A stretch of 40,933 nt of DNA from Limosilactobacillus panis DSM 6035 (GCF_001435935.1 NZ_AZGM01000110.1:1-40933), one strand, 5' to 3'. Shown: positions 17,393 through 27,484, numbered from the stretch's first letter. The notes: generated by a model from the letters alone, not told the origin. Made by a program: numbers and translations.

Positions 17393-17778
17393 TGTTTGCA
17401 AGCATCTGTAGGCCATGTTTTGTCGTAGCCCAACCACCAGGCAATGGTTGGACCGAGGTAATCATCTATCTCAGAGTTAAAAAACTCTCCCCTGGAATCG
17501 CTTCAATTTGCTATCCAAAGCTCCCCTACCGTAGTTTGGGTTTACCGCTTGAGGGGTTTACCGCGTTCCACCAGCAAGGTTTCCCCTGCTGTATCGTCAC
17601 TGTGGCACTTTTCAGGAATACTCGGGCATAGTAAAACCTTAGCCGTTTTTTCCGCCGTCACCGGACATGCCGGTGCCCCGCCTTATTTTTTCAGCGAGCA
17701 CAAACACTACAGGCATCGCAGCCTGTGCGAGCATGGACCTTCCTAACGCAACAAAAGCTGCGCTCAATTACCCAAAGC
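17393..17778 (-). ncRNA. rnpB: RNase P RNA, class B
   Basis: Catalytic RNA of RNase P, which trims the 5' leaders of tRNA precursors. On the minus strand the universal 5' core GGAAGGTCCATGCTCGCAC is followed by GGCATGTCCGGTGACGGC. The long central helices typical of Bacillus-type RNA come next (GGGGAAACCTTGCTGGTGG, CGGTAAACCC), with the conserved 3' region GGCCTACAGATGCTTG. Boundaries are estimated from the start of the core and the terminator. It sits next to gpsB, as in related Firmicutes. Confidence 0.92.
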
Positions 17779-17810
17779 TTGCAAAATCTTATTATATTTG
17801 ATAACGCGCA

Positions 17811-18176
17811 CTAAAGCAAGTGTGAATCGTCGTTGCCGTTGTTGTCACCCAGTTGGGAACCAAATACCCGGCGTTCCAGGTTGGAAAGCCGCTTTAAGAT
17901 ATCCATATTGGTGGCGTTAGAAACGGGTTGCTGGTTAGCTGACCGGGTATTCATCGTGGCGCCAACTTCAACTTGCCGGTTGAGTTCGTCAACCTTAGCT
18001 TTTAACCGCTCGTTTTCATCGTTTAAACGGTCGATTTCCTTGTTGTAGGTGTCGTAGTCCTTGATAACATTATCAAGAAACTCATCAACATCAGCCATAT
18101 CGTAACCCTTACCGATGCTGCGTTCTTTAAATTGCTTATGCAAAATATCTTGTGGAGTATAATTTATGTTACCCAA
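17811..18176 (-). CDS. gpsB: GpsB, cell-division regulator
   Basis: Small cytoplasmic DivIVA-like protein that links penicillin-binding proteins to division and elongation sites. 121 residues from a TTG at 18176, preceded by GAGGTG at 7 nt; an upstream TTG at 18191 would overlap that site. The N-terminal membrane- and PBP-binding domain ([20 protein letters not shown]) is typical. A coiled coil follows at about residues 35-75, and the C-terminal trimerisation helix (LERRVFG) is present. It neighbours ypsA and faces recU-pbp1A, a conserved group that includes its partner class A PBP. Confidence 0.93.
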   Translation of the reverse strand: MGNINYTPQDILHKQFKERSIGKGYDMADVDEFLDNVIKDYDTYNKEIDRLNDENERLKAKVDELNRQVEVGATMNTRSANQQPVSNATNMDILKRLSNLERRVFGSQLGDNNGNDDSHLL

Positions 18177-18253
18177 CTTTGAACACCTCAATTGTTTAGT
18201 TTGCGTAATACATAACTATCTTACCAAAACCTGCCTTGATTGCAAGGATTTTT

Positions 18254-18838
18254 TTAGTACCCCTTCTCCGCCAGTTTCTTTTCACGTTCCTGCTCACCCC
18301 ATTCAAGGGCCGCTTCCTGAAGCTCATCGAAGTCAATTAGGTCCAGGGGGTAGTCTTGACTTTCGCCATACTTCTGCGCTAAGCGGTAATCGTACTTAGG
18401 CTTCCCCGGGTGGTCAAGGTCATACACCATCAGCATCCGGTCGGTATGGGTAATCATGAATTGCTGGTACAGGCGGAGTTGCTCCGGTGACTCATACGGT
18501 TTTGTGGTGACCTCCTTAGAGAAGTTAACCCGTTCGCGGAGGGTGGCCAGCTTAGCCTGGTTGGCGGCGTTCCACTTACCAGCGAAGTCAGCAAACGGCA
18601 ACATAATGGCCACCTTGAGCTGGTGGTAGTCCTTCCGCAAGTCCAGAGCACACTCTGCTGCCCACTGCTCCGTCCCCAGCTGGGGCCCGGTGATCAGCCA
18701 AAATTCGTCCGAGCTTTCATCTAAGTAGCTTTTTAGCCGGGCAGTTAGGACCCGTTTGACTACCAAAACCTTAGGGTCATCGTCTTTGAAAGTGTTGAGC
18801 TCGTAACTACGGTAGCCGGTTACCCACAAGCGGCGCAT
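18254..18838 (-). CDS. YpsA-like protein (DUF1273, SLOG-like)
   Basis: 194-residue protein of the YpsA family, linked to cell division in Firmicutes; its biochemical role is not settled. The Rossmann-like start MRRLWVTGYRSYEL and FWLITGPQLGTEQWAAE, with the glycine-rich ligand-binding loop, are hallmarks. The ATG at 18838 follows GGAGG; the 10-residue upstream extension is rejected. It lies between gpsB and the divergent recU, the usual setting. Confidence 0.88.
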   Translation of the reverse strand: MRRLWVTGYRSYELNTFKDDDPKVLVVKRVLTARLKSYLDESSDEFWLITGPQLGTEQWAAECALDLRKDYHQLKVAIMLPFADFAGKWNAANQAKLATLRERVNFSKEVTTKPYESPEQLRLYQQFMITHTDRMLMVYDLDHPGKPKYDYRLAQKYGESQDYPLDLIDFDELQEAALEWGEQEREKKLAEKGY

Positions 18839-18885
18839 AAAATTACCTCCGTAACAATTCTGTATCAATCAGTTTATCAATATTC

Positions 18886-18894
18886 TGGTATAAT
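18886..18894 (+). promoter_or_regulatory. Extended -10 promoter of recU-pbp1A
   Basis: TGGTATAAT (TGnTATAAT) ends about 28 bp before the recU start and lies in the divergent gap with ypsA. A -35 is weak, as is usual with an extended -10. Confidence 0.6.
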
Positions 18895-18921
18895 ATATTG
18901 CTAGTTAGGAGAGTGAGCACC

Positions 18922-19557
18922 TTGACTATTCACTATCCCAATGGCCAGCATCCCCATCAATCATATCACGCCCAGCGGGATTTACCGACCCCCCACCAGT
19001 CAATTTATGCCAAGCGGGGGATGTCGCTCGAGGATGAAATCAACCATAGTAATCAGTACTACTTGAGTCGTCACATTGCAGTTATTCATAAAAAGCCGAC
19101 GCCCATTCAGCTAGTCAAAGTCGACTACCCGAAGCGGAGTGCGGCGGTTATTCGGGAGGCCTACTTCAGGCGCCCATCGACGACCGATTACAATGGTGTC
19201 TACAAGGGGTATTACATCGATTTCGATGCCAAGGAGACCCGCAATAAGCAGTCCTTTCCTTTGAAGAACTTTCATCCCCACCAGATTCATCATATGCGTG
19301 AGTGTGTTAAGCAGGGCGGAATTTGTTTTGCCTTTATTAAGTTCACGGAGCTTGACCTCGTCTACTTACTGCCGGCAAGCATTCTCTTCCAGTACTGGGA
19401 TGAACAGGCCAGTGGCAGTCGGAAATCAATCCTGCTGACCGACATTCAAAAGGCGGGCTTTCAAATTGGCTACCAGTTGAACCCCCGCCTACCATATCTC
19501 AAAGCAGTCGATCAGATAATCGCTGCGAAGAACAAAGGAGTCTATCATGTCGAATAA
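18922..19557 (+). CDS. recU: RecU, Holliday junction resolvase
   Basis: Endonuclease that cuts four-way DNA junctions during recombination and repair and helps chromosome segregation. 211 residues from the TTG at 18922, which has GGAGAG 8 nt upstream; the upstream TTG at 18898 overlaps the promoter. The catalytic region [20 protein letters not shown], with its acidic residues and the lysine, is intact, as is the [10 protein letters not shown] block. The 3' end overlaps pbp1A by 11 nt, the classic recU-ponA coupling. Confidence 0.95.
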   Translation: MTIHYPNGQHPHQSYHAQRDLPTPHQSIYAKRGMSLEDEINHSNQYYLSRHIAVIHKKPTPIQLVKVDYPKRSAAVIREAYFRRPSTTDYNGVYKGYYIDFDAKETRNKQSFPLKNFHPHQIHHMRECVKQGGICFAFIKFTELDLVYLLPASILFQYWDEQASGSRKSILLTDIQKAGFQIGYQLNPRLPYLKAVDQIIAAKNKGVYHVE

Positions 19558-21859
19558 TGATCAACCGACCCGTGGCGACCGGCATCAACCGAGTCAAGAA
19601 GATTTTGATGACGAGCGTAGCGGGGGCTTAATCAAGAAGATCCTGTTATGGGTGGCCGGGATAATCGTCTTACTGATTGTCGCCGGTGCGGCCCTCTTCT
19701 TCTACTATGCTTCTAGTGCCCCAAAGATCAGCGAGAGTGAACTGGCTAGTCAAAACGGGACCACGATTTATGATGACCAAAACCGGGTTATCTCCCGCCT
19801 TGGTCTGCAAAAACGGGAATACGCCAAAGATGGTCAGGTCCCAGCAACGTTGAAGCACGCCGTGGTTTCTATTGAAGACCGGCGCTTCTACAAACACCAC
19901 GGGATTGACCCGATTCGGATCATGGGAGCGGCCACTTCAAACATCTTTGGTCACTCCGACGGAATGCAAGGGGGAAGTACCTTAACCCAACAACTGGTTA
20001 AACTTTCCGTATTCTCCACTGCGGCCTCGGACCGGACCTTCAAGCGGAAGGCCCAGGAAGCCTGGCTGGCAATCAACGTTGAGCGCCACTTTAGTAAGAA
20101 CCAGATCCTCGATTTCTACATTAATAAGGTTTACATGGGTAACGGGGTCTACGGTATGCAAACGGCGGCTCAATATTACTATGGTAAGAACCTGGACGAG
20201 CTGAGCCTGTCTCAGCTGGCCCTGCTTGCCGGGATGCCGCAGTCACCAACCTACTATAACCCGTTGTCGACCAACACCCAGGCGGCGACCCAACGGCGAA
20301 ACGAAGTCCTAAACGCAATGGTGCGGAGTAAGTACATTACCCAATCGCAGGCCGACAACGCGGCTAAGGACAGCATCACCGCTGACCTGGACCCCCACCA
20401 TGGAAACACTTCCGGCGGGGACGTTAACGTTAACGAAAAGGTTGTTGACCCTTACATCAAGCAGGTCTTAGCTGACCTAGAAGCCAAGGGTTACAACCCG
20501 TACAACGACGGCTTACAGGTTCACACTAACCTTGACCTGGATGCTCAAAAGAAGCTATACGACCTGGCCAACAACTCGGTATCCTTCCAGAGTCCAACGA
20601 TGCAGGCTGGGGTAGCCGTTACCGACCCCCACAATGGTCAGATTGTTGCCATGCTTGGTGGCCGTCACACTGGTAAGGTTATTTACGGCCTTAACCGGGC
20701 GGTCCAAACTAACCGGAGTTCCGGTTCGACTGCCAAGCCATTAATGGACTACGGTCCGGCAATCGAATACCTGCAGTGGCCAACCTTCAAGTCCGTCTCA
20801 GATACCAAGTTCTACTACCCTGGCACCAGCATCGCCCTGCATGACTTTGATAACAAGTACAAGGGAACGATGACGATGCGGGCTGCCCTCGTGCAATCAC
20901 GGAACGTCCCGGCTATCCGGACCCTGCAACAAGTCGGGATCAAACGGGCAACGACCTTCTTAAAGGGTCTCGGCATCTCCCAAAAGAAACCGTACACCCT
21001 GCAAAGTGGGATTGCCCTGTACATTTCACCACTTCAGGTTTCCGCTGCTTACGCGGCCTTCGCTAACGGTGGGATTTACCACAAGCCGTTCTACATTTCA
21101 TCAATCACCACCCAGGATGGCGCGGTCAAGCATTACAGTTCCACCGGCCACCGGGCAATGAACAAGGCAACGGCCTACATGATGACCGACATGCTCAAAG
21201 GGGTCTTCACTAACTCTCAAGGTAGTGCCACGGCCGCTCGTTTGGACGGGGTCAACCAGGCTGGGAAGACCGGGACAACGAACTACCCAGGTGGTAGCGG
21301 CAAGTCCGGTGTCATGGATTCCTGGATGGCAGGGTACACTAAGAACTACTCGATTGCCGTCTGGACTGGTTATGACCACCCAATGTCGGAAAGCCCAATT
21401 GCTGAATCCTCGACAACCGATGCCCAGATTCTTTACAGGAACCTGATGCAATACCTTGATAGTCAAAACCATGCTAGTGACTGGAAGATGCCAGATACGG
21501 TTGAAGCGGTCCGGGTAAATGGTAAACGGCAGCTAGTGATCAAGGACTCTAAGTGGGCCCTCCAATACGCTGCAATCGATGATGATAGCGGAAGCAGTGA
21601 TGACGACGACAGCAGTCGCAGCAGTAGCGACCGCAGTGGTTCATCATCCATTGATTCGATGGTTACTTCGCGTTCCGTCTTTAGCAATGAAGACCAGGAT
21701 GGTAACAACCGGAACCAGAATACAACCGCTAATAGTAACTCAAGCAATGGCAACAGTGGCAACAACAATACCAACAGCAATGCTGGTAACAGTGGTAATA
21801 CTAATGGCGGTAGTGCCCAACAGCCAGCCGCTAATCCACAGGCTGCAGGCGCTCGTTAG
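19547..21859 (+). CDS. ponA: Class A penicillin-binding protein PBP1A
   Basis: Bifunctional peptidoglycan synthase of 770 residues. It has a short acidic cytoplasmic N-terminus, a transmembrane helix (about 31-54) and an outside glycosyltransferase domain with catalytic Glu110 in [10 protein letters not shown] and [10 protein letters not shown]. The transpeptidase domain follows, with SxxK at Ser394-Lys397 (STAK), SxN at 451-453 (SRN) and KTGT at 574-577. The last ~100 residues are low complexity: first an Asp/Ser run, then an Asn/Ser/Gly-rich tail ending in Ala. It is translationally coupled to recU. GpsB, encoded nearby, is the expected partner. Confidence 0.95.
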   Translation: MSNNDQPTRGDRHQPSQEDFDDERSGGLIKKILLWVAGIIVLLIVAGAALFFYYASSAPKISESELASQNGTTIYDDQNRVISRLGLQKREYAKDGQVPATLKHAVVSIEDRRFYKHHGIDPIRIMGAATSNIFGHSDGMQGGSTLTQQLVKLSVFSTAASDRTFKRKAQEAWLAINVERHFSKNQILDFYINKVYMGNGVYGMQTAAQYYYGKNLDELSLSQLALLAGMPQSPTYYNPLSTNTQAATQRRNEVLNAMVRSKYITQSQADNAAKDSITADLDPHHGNTSGGDVNVNEKVVDPYIKQVLADLEAKGYNPYNDGLQVHTNLDLDAQKKLYDLANNSVSFQSPTMQAGVAVTDPHNGQIVAMLGGRHTGKVIYGLNRAVQTNRSSGSTAKPLMDYGPAIEYLQWPTFKSVSDTKFYYPGTSIALHDFDNKYKGTMTMRAALVQSRNVPAIRTLQQVGIKRATTFLKGLGISQKKPYTLQSGIALYISPLQVSAAYAAFANGGIYHKPFYISSITTQDGAVKHYSSTGHRAMNKATAYMMTDMLKGVFTNSQGSATAARLDGVNQAGKTGTTNYPGGSGKSGVMDSWMAGYTKNYSIAVWTGYDHPMSESPIAESSTTDAQILYRNLMQYLDSQNHASDWKMPDTVEAVRVNGKRQLVIKDSKWALQYAAIDDDSGSSDDDDSSRSSSDRSGSSSIDSMVTSRSVFSNEDQDGNNRNQNTTANSNSSNGNSGNNNTNSNAGNSGNTNGGSAQQPAANPQAAGAR

Positions 21860-21872
21860 CCGAAGATTAAAT

Positions 21873-21912
21873 AATGTCCCGTGTGACGAAATCCATCACA
21901 CGGGACATTTTG
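21873..21912. terminator. Terminator after pbp1A
   Basis: AATGTCCCGTGTGA pairs perfectly with TCACACGGGACATT (14 bp), followed by TTTTGGG. It ends the recU-pbp1A transcript. Confidence 0.85.
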
Positions 21913-21946
21913 GGTTTAAAGGGTAGCTTCCTCCTTACCCACCATA

Positions 21947-21986
21947 AAGAATAAGCTCCAGCGTCCGAAGGCTGGAGCTTATTCTT
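21947..21986. terminator. Terminator after the EamA-family gene
   Basis: AAGAATAAGCTCCAGC pairs perfectly with GCTGGAGCTTATTCTT (16 bp, 8-nt loop). It abuts the stop codon of the minus-strand transporter gene and can act in both directions. Confidence 0.8.
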
Positions 21987-21988
21987 AT

Positions 21989-22903
21989 TTAAATTTCTTT
22001 ACGCCGCCGTCCATCTTGCAGGATGTAGATGGCAACCAACACGATGACAATCCCGGTGATCTCTACCCAGTTCAAATGAAGGTGGAAGAAGATTACGCTC
22101 AAAACTGACGTAACGATTGGCTGGAGGGCATCCATAATACTGATCACGTCGGATGGGGCAAAGTTAATTGCGTGCAAAAGCAGGCCAAACGGCAGGATCG
22201 TCCCGAAGAGGATCACGGTCCCTACTGACAGGACCAGGGTCGTGGAAATGTGCGGCGGGTTGACCCACATTGGCCGGTAGAGGTTAAAGAGGGCCCCCGC
22301 AATCATGGTCCCCCAACCGAGAACCACCAGGGGCGGATTCTTCGCTGATGCCCGCCGGGGTAAGACAACGTAGAAGGCTGCCGTAATCCCGGACCCCAGG
22401 CCCCAAAGAACCGAAATAAACGGCAAGGCTAGCGACGTCAGGTTTCCCCGAGTGATGCACATTACCACCCCAATCAACGCTAGGACGAAGGCGATGATGT
22501 CACTTTGGAAGGGCCGCTGCCGCATGATAAAGATGTTCCCCAAGACGATAAACAGTGGTGAAAGGTACTGAAGAATTGTGGCCGCCGAAGCATTCCCAGT
22601 CTGAACCGCAAAGTAGAATGTCAGTAAGTTCAGCATTAACCCAAAGATGGCATAGGTTACCACCGAGATGGCCGTATCCCGTGACCTGAAGACGTTAAAG
22701 GTCTTCCGGCCGTAAATAATAAAACTCAGGACCAGAAGGATAAACCCGGTGATCAAGGTCCGGGTCGACAACATCCAGGTTGCTGGGATGGCCAAGTTTT
22801 GGGAGATCAGCTGGAGGGTGGTCCCCGAAATCCCCCACATTACTGAGGCTAGTCCGGCCCAGCCCATCCCCTTCATGACCGCATGTGATGACTTGTACTC
22901 CAT
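21989..22903 (-). CDS. EamA/DMT-family transporter
   Basis: 304-residue membrane protein with about ten hydrophobic helices arranged as two repeats of five, the EamA layout. Repeat one starts WAGLASVMWGISGTT and repeat two starts PFISVLWGLGSGITAAFY. Such proteins export metabolites or amino-acid-like compounds; the substrate is unknown. It lies 22 nt downstream of dnaD on the same strand, where related genomes often have nth (endonuclease III). It ends at a strong terminator. Confidence 0.85.
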   Translation of the reverse strand: MEYKSSHAVMKGMGWAGLASVMWGISGTTLQLISQNLAIPATWMLSTRTLITGFILLVLSFIIYGRKTFNVFRSRDTAISVVTYAIFGLMLNLLTFYFAVQTGNASAATILQYLSPLFIVLGNIFIMRQRPFQSDIIAFVLALIGVVMCITRGNLTSLALPFISVLWGLGSGITAAFYVVLPRRASAKNPPLVVLGWGTMIAGALFNLYRPMWVNPPHISTTLVLSVGTVILFGTILPFGLLLHAINFAPSDVISIMDALQPIVTSVLSVIFFHLHLNWVEITGIVIVLVAIYILQDGRRRKEI

Positions 22904-22925
22904 TATTTTATTCCCCTTTCAAACT

Positions 22926-23636
22926 CTATTCGCCCAACTTGTAGATTGGGATCTTGGGCCCCTTCTTTCGCTGGCGCTTGTTGCTGGTGGCGCTTTCCTG
23001 CTGCCCCCGCCGCTGCTCAAACTGACGCTCGTGTTGCTCGATATCATGGCGGGTTCTTAAACCCTGGCGGTCCCAACTCTGCAAGATCCGTTCCATGTAG
23101 TTCAGGCTTAGGGCGCTATTCAAGACCGCCTGCTTTAGGGCCAACTTGATCATCTCGGTCGAATAGCCGTCCTTATCCAACCAGTCGTTGACGATTTGCA
23201 TCTCCATCGAAGAAAGTGGCCGACCAAATTCGGCCTCCAGCGAGTTGAAGGTTTTCATCCGGCTATTTGCCGCCGTCGTCTCGACATGTTGGGTAGCCTG
23301 TTGGTCATCAAAGACGGCCAGACGGTTAATCAGCGGTGTAAAGTCGTAGGCCGCTTCTTCCTTACCGTCGTTTGTCTTGCGCATCTGCTGGTCAACCAGG
23401 CCGCTCATAACCATCTGGTGGAGCTGGTCAAACACCTGGACTTCGGAAGTTGCCAGGTTCTTGGCGATCTGCCGGATATCTGGACTCGCATTGCCGCGGT
23501 CCTGGTAGGACTTAAACTGTAAATAGAGGACCAGCTGGGACGTGGTCAGGCCAATTTCCTTATAGTGGTGAAGCAGGATGTTGCTCACCGAGGTCTCCCC
23601 CGCTTGTAAATACCGCTGCAGAGAATTTTCTGCCAT
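22926..23636 (-). CDS. dnaD: DnaD, DNA replication initiation/restart protein
   Basis: Primosome protein that helps load the replicative helicase with DnaA/PriA, DnaB and DnaI. 236 residues from the ATG at 23636 behind AAGGAGGGAG; the 25-residue upstream extension is rejected. The N-terminal winged-helix domain (LTTSQLVLYLQFKSY...IAKNLATSEVQVFDQL) is followed by the C-terminal DnaD/DnaB_2 domain (LEAEFGRPLSSMEMQIVNDW ... ALNYMERIL-type helix LSLNYMERILQSW). A basic tail rich in Gln, Arg and Lys (RQRKKGPK) probably binds DNA. Confidence 0.93.
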   Translation of the reverse strand: MAENSLQRYLQAGETSVSNILLHHYKEIGLTTSQLVLYLQFKSYQDRGNASPDIRQIAKNLATSEVQVFDQLHQMVMSGLVDQQMRKTNDGKEEAAYDFTPLINRLAVFDDQQATQHVETTAANSRMKTFNSLEAEFGRPLSSMEMQIVNDWLDKDGYSTEMIKLALKQAVLNSALSLNYMERILQSWDRQGLRTRHDIEQHERQFEQRRGQQESATSNKRQRKKGPKIPIYKLGE

Positions 23637-23710
23637 AATCTCCCTCCTTAAAGTTATTTCATAAATTAATGAAGAGGATGAAAAAGAACCGCAGCCTTTC
23701 CCCACCCTCA

Positions 23711-23832
23711 TTACACAATAATCACGGAAAAAAAGCGCGCTCCAGGTCTAGCTAAGGACAATCGCCGGCTCATTCCGTGCCAACGACCTTCCTATACTAG
23801 CCAAACGGAACGCTCTAATACTTTTTCCCAAC
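23711..23832. repeat. Dispersed intergenic repeat, family B, copy 2 (reverse orientation)
   Basis: Read on the minus strand this matches copy 1 at 17169-17336: TTTGGCTAGTATAGGA, GTTGGCACGGAATGAG and CCGGCGATTGTCC in the same order, ending in a 15/17 match to the terminal block (23711-23727). The middle is shorter than in copy 1. It fills the gap between dnaD and the YpmB-like gene. Confidence 0.72.
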
Positions 23833-23837
23833 TTCAG

Positions 23838-24356
23838 CTACAAATTATTAATTTCTTGAACGTAATGACCAGTCTTAAAGTTGATCAGGTCATAGCATAG
23901 GTTACCCTTCTTATTACGGTAGGTAACTTCCCAGACGGTCTTATCATTAAACACCCCGGGTGCCACTTTCAAAATTTCTGTTGGGCGTCGGTTGCGGCTG
24001 GTCATTGCCCGAACCTGCTGGGCAGAGAGCCCCGCGTTTTGCTTCAGAACCCGGATATTGCCACCCTTTTGCGGGACAATCACCATAATGGGTTGACCAC
24101 TCCGGTTCTTTCCGGTAACCGTGTAAAAGGTGCTTTCCCGGTTATAGATGTAAAAGTGCTGCGGATGCTGCAAGTGGGCATACTTTTCAGCCATCCGGGT
24201 TGCCTGCCGCTTGGCCTCTGCCCGCGGCTGGTTGCTAACTGCAAAAATGCTCCAGCCGAGCAGGAGGACCAGCAAAATGGCAATGATAATGTTTCGAAGC
24301 GTTCGCAGGGCCGATCCACGATCATGGGCCCGTTGAACTTCGCGCCGACTTTGCAT
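23838..24356 (-). CDS. YpmB-like membrane-anchored protein (DUF5590)
   Basis: 172 residues: a basic N-terminus, one transmembrane helix (about 22-43, IIIAILLVLLLGWSIFAV) and an extracytoplasmic domain with two PepSY-like halves (YTVTGKNRSGQPIMVIVP and VWEVTYRNKKGNLCYDLINF). This is the pattern of B. subtilis YpmB. Function unknown. It lies downstream of dinG, the same order as dinG-ypmA-ypmB in Bacillus. The start is supported by GAGGAAGGGAAG. Confidence 0.82.
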   Translation of the reverse strand: MQSRREVQRAHDRGSALRTLRNIIIAILLVLLLGWSIFAVSNQPRAEAKRQATRMAEKYAHLQHPQHFYIYNRESTFYTVTGKNRSGQPIMVIVPQKGGNIRVLKQNAGLSAQQVRAMTSRNRRPTEILKVAPGVFNDKTVWEVTYRNKKGNLCYDLINFKTGHYVQEINNL

Positions 24357-24450
24357 ATTATTCTTCCCTTCCTCAATCTAGTATCACTTAACTGCCATAT
24401 TCGATATGTCAATCTTTATGATTATACCAAATAATTTACTTAATCAGGAA

Positions 24451-27258
24451 TTAATGCCCCTTTTTTAAGAAATTATTTGTTGTTTTGACCAACTGGTCCG
24501 TTGGTAAGACATCGACCGGGTAGTCACGCTTGATGCTCCTCATGATTGTTTCACCATAGCGCCGGGCTACCAGGCGGGGGTCCAGGATGACGGCCACCCC
24601 GGTGTCCTTTTCCGTCCGAATCAGGCGACCAATTCCCTGCCGCAGGCGCATGGTTGCCTGGGGGAGCTCGGACTGGTAGAAGGGATTCTTCCCCTGCCGA
24701 CGAAGTAGGTTGTTATGGGCCCGGTTCATGATCTCATCCGGGGCATCGAATGGCAGCCGGGTGATAATCAGTAACTCAAGGGCCGCCTGGGGCAGGTCGA
24801 TCCCTTCCCAAAAGGAAGTGGCGCCTAGCAAGACGGCATTCTGTCCCGTCGAGAATTGCTTCAGGATTTTATCGCGGTTGCCGGTAATTCCCTGCGCCAA
24901 GATGTCCCGCTGGTCGAAGAGGTCGGTCTCCCGCAGTTGGCTATAAACTTGTTCAATCATTATCAGCGAGTTAAAGAGGATCATCGTCTGGCAGTTCGAC
25001 TGCTTGGTCAGCTTGTAAATCGTTGATGCCAAGTAGTTAATGTAGTCCGCATTGTTCTGGTTACCCGGCAAGGGGGCATCCTTTGCAATCAGGACCTTCG
25101 AATGGTGCTGGTAGTCAAACGGCGAACTAAAGCGCTTGGTAAGGGTCCCCTGCCGCTGAAGATCGAGCTGGTGGTAAAGGTATTGTGACCGGGCCGAGGT
25201 AAAGAGGGTGGCCCCAATGAAGAGCGGCTGGGCAAAGTACGGGTAGACACTCTCCGTCAAAAAGTGGTTGGCAGCCAGCAGTCCCCCACTCAACCGCATA
25301 GAACTTCTTTCCGTTGATTGGCGAATCGTCAACCAGAAGGCCGCTTCATCCCCGTGTTCACGCAGGGTTTCGTTAAACTGATTTAGGGCGGTGTCTGCGT
25401 CCACCAATTTAGCCAACTGGCTTTGGAACTGATTCATCAAGTAACGGTCGCTGAGCAACCAGCGGTCCGCTTGCTGGGTAAAGATGTGCTGGAGGGCTAA
25501 AAAATGCAGTTGAACACTACCGAGCGCCTGCTCAAGCTCCATCATCGTTGGCCCGCTCACGTCTAGTAATTCTTGAAGCTGCTGGTTATCAAGCGGCTGT
25601 TCAATCAGTTCATCCTCAACGTTTCCGGTAACCTGGTTTTTAAACTGCCGGAACAGGGCCTGTTGAAAGTCATTAATGGCCGCTTCAACATGGGTCAGGT
25701 CCTCTCGTAATAGGTCAACGTTATATCCCCCAAGGGCGTGAGTGGCAAAGATGCTCGTTAGGTTACGGTCACTACCATTATTTACCAAACCACTTAGGAC
25801 GTGGACCGCTGCCCGGATCTGGGGGAAGTTAAATTGCCGGCGCGATTGACGAAGAATACTACTGCTCAAGTGCTGAGCCTCGTCAATTACCAGGTAGGGC
25901 CGGCGGGTCCCATCGCCAAGTTCTTGAGCATGGGCAACCAAGTAGGCGTGGTTGGTAATGACAATATCTGCCTGGTCAAGACGCTTATCCCGACGGACTA
26001 AAAAGTCATCCTGGTAAAACTCGTTATGAGGATTTAACGTCCGGACCCCGCGGTGGCGAATTTCCGTAAAGTATGGTGACCGGGCAGTCGTTAGGTTAAG
26101 CTCATCTAAGTCCCCACTCGTGGTTGTCGTCAACCAAACAAGAATCTTGGCTTTCAGCATTTGGACCAGTTTGGAGTCTTCAATAATACTCAGCGAATGG
26201 ACAAACTTACCGAGGTCTAAATAGTGTTGGTTTCCCTTGACCACCACACTGTTAACCGTAAAGGGCAAAACGTTATTTAACTGCTGAACCGCCTGCGTGG
26301 CAATTTGCTCCTGGAGGAGGTTGGTCGCCGTGCTGACTACGATCCTTTTATCCGGGTAAGCCGCGTAAACTAGCGGGAGAAGGTAGCCAAGGGTCTTCCC
26401 ACTCCCCGTCCCGGCTTCAACGACCATGTTCTTTGGCTCATCATGGGTATAGTTATTGTAGATGCTGTTCATCATCTTGGCCTGGATTGGGCGAAACTCC
26501 AGCCGGTCACCATACAGCTTTTGCTTGGCCCGCTTCGTTTTCGGGTAGCGGACCTTTGCGCTTTGCTTTTCAACAGAAAGGGGACGCTGCTTATGGAGGA
26601 CAATTCCATGGCTGACGTACAGGTCCTCACTTAGCGGCTGGGGACAATCACCCCGGTGCGCCAGCTCATCACTAAAGACCGCCGCCGTCTGCTGCGGCAG
26701 GGCTAACTTTAGTTGCACCAGGTGGTGGAGAGTAATTGTCGGCAAGTCATGGACCCGTTTTAAAAGGTCCACTAGCAAGTGAGCCGTGGCTTCCGCATCG
26801 GAAACGGCACTGTGCGGGTGGTCATGCTCGATTCTTAGAGAACTTGTCAGGTCCCGCAAGCGGTAACTCTTGGCAGTTGGTAACAGGATTTGACTAAGGG
26901 TGACCGTGTCGATTGCCTTAATCGGTAGTGAGGGGTAACCCGCCCGCTCTAGTTCCGCGTTTAAAAACGGGAAGTCAAAGTTAACGTTGTGGGCAACAAA
27001 AACGGTGTTACTAAGGAGACTATAAACGGTCGCGGCAACATCATCGAACAAAGGCGCAGATCTGACGTCCTGGTCATGAATACCAGTCAGCTGAACAACG
27101 GAACGTGGGATTCGTGTGCGCGGGTTCACCTTGGTCTCAAAGTGATTAATAATCTCACCATCCTGGACTAGTACGCAGCCAATTTGGATAATACGGTCAC
27201 CGTGATTAATGCTGGTTCCCGTCGTTTCCAGGTCCACTACGGAATAGATAGGCGCCAT
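24451..27258 (-). CDS. dinG: DinG-family helicase with N-terminal exonuclease domain
   Basis: DNA repair protein joining a DEDD 3'-5' exonuclease domain (VVDLETTGT near the N-terminus, HNVNFDFPFL, HSAVSDAEAT) to an XPD/DinG-type superfamily 2 helicase (Walker A AGTGSGKT, DEAQ box in VIDEAQHLS, C-terminal QGIGRLIRTEKD). In Gram-positives the DinG exonuclease is active, while helicase activity has been questioned. Start uncertain: ATGs exist at 27339, 27321 and 27258 without a good ribosome-binding site. I report 27258, which gives the family-like N-terminus MAPIYSVVDLETTG; the others add a lysine-rich extension. It is divergent from mvk. Confidence 0.9.
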   Translation of the reverse strand: MAPIYSVVDLETTGTSINHGDRIIQIGCVLVQDGEIINHFETKVNPRTRIPRSVVQLTGIHDQDVRSAPLFDDVAATVYSLLSNTVFVAHNVNFDFPFLNAELERAGYPSLPIKAIDTVTLSQILLPTAKSYRLRDLTSSLRIEHDHPHSAVSDAEATAHLLVDLLKRVHDLPTITLHHLVQLKLALPQQTAAVFSDELAHRGDCPQPLSEDLYVSHGIVLHKQRPLSVEKQSAKVRYPKTKRAKQKLYGDRLEFRPIQAKMMNSIYNNYTHDEPKNMVVEAGTGSGKTLGYLLPLVYAAYPDKRIVVSTATNLLQEQIATQAVQQLNNVLPFTVNSVVVKGNQHYLDLGKFVHSLSIIEDSKLVQMLKAKILVWLTTTTSGDLDELNLTTARSPYFTEIRHRGVRTLNPHNEFYQDDFLVRRDKRLDQADIVITNHAYLVAHAQELGDGTRRPYLVIDEAQHLSSSILRQSRRQFNFPQIRAAVHVLSGLVNNGSDRNLTSIFATHALGGYNVDLLREDLTHVEAAINDFQQALFRQFKNQVTGNVEDELIEQPLDNQQLQELLDVSGPTMMELEQALGSVQLHFLALQHIFTQQADRWLLSDRYLMNQFQSQLAKLVDADTALNQFNETLREHGDEAAFWLTIRQSTERSSMRLSGGLLAANHFLTESVYPYFAQPLFIGATLFTSARSQYLYHQLDLQRQGTLTKRFSSPFDYQHHSKVLIAKDAPLPGNQNNADYINYLASTIYKLTKQSNCQTMILFNSLIMIEQVYSQLRETDLFDQRDILAQGITGNRDKILKQFSTGQNAVLLGATSFWEGIDLPQAALELLIITRLPFDAPDEIMNRAHNNLLRRQGKNPFYQSELPQATMRLRQGIGRLIRTEKDTGVAVILDPRLVARRYGETIMRSIKRDYPVDVLPTDQLVKTTNNFLKKGH

Positions 27259-27418
27259 CTTATCACGCTTGCGTGACTTTTTTTGGATTTTTTTATTCAA
27301 ACTATCACCGGATTTCTCCATAATTACTAGTATTATCATACACCATTCGTCCCCCAGTTGTCGTGGCCCGCCTCTTTAGCAATTTATTTAGATTTGGTAA
27401 CAAGTCGAAGTCAACCCT

Positions 27419-27446
27419 TTTACATTTCTACAATTTAAGTTATGAT
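27419..27446 (+). promoter_or_regulatory. Promoter of the mevalonate operon
   Basis: TTTACA (27419-27424), a 16-bp spacer and TATGAT (27441-27446), about 38 bp before the mvk start codon. Confidence 0.55.
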
Positions 27447-27484
27447 GATGAATGGAATTTCTATCTATAAGAAAGTAGGTTACG

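Noticed and set aside
17160-17400. Protein-coding gene between pyr and rnpB
   Set aside because: No frame with start signal; the content is repeat family B and the rnpB terminator.
24039-24434. 131-codon frame opposite the YpmB-like gene
   Set aside because: Antisense to a recognisable membrane-anchored protein, with no ribosome-binding site.
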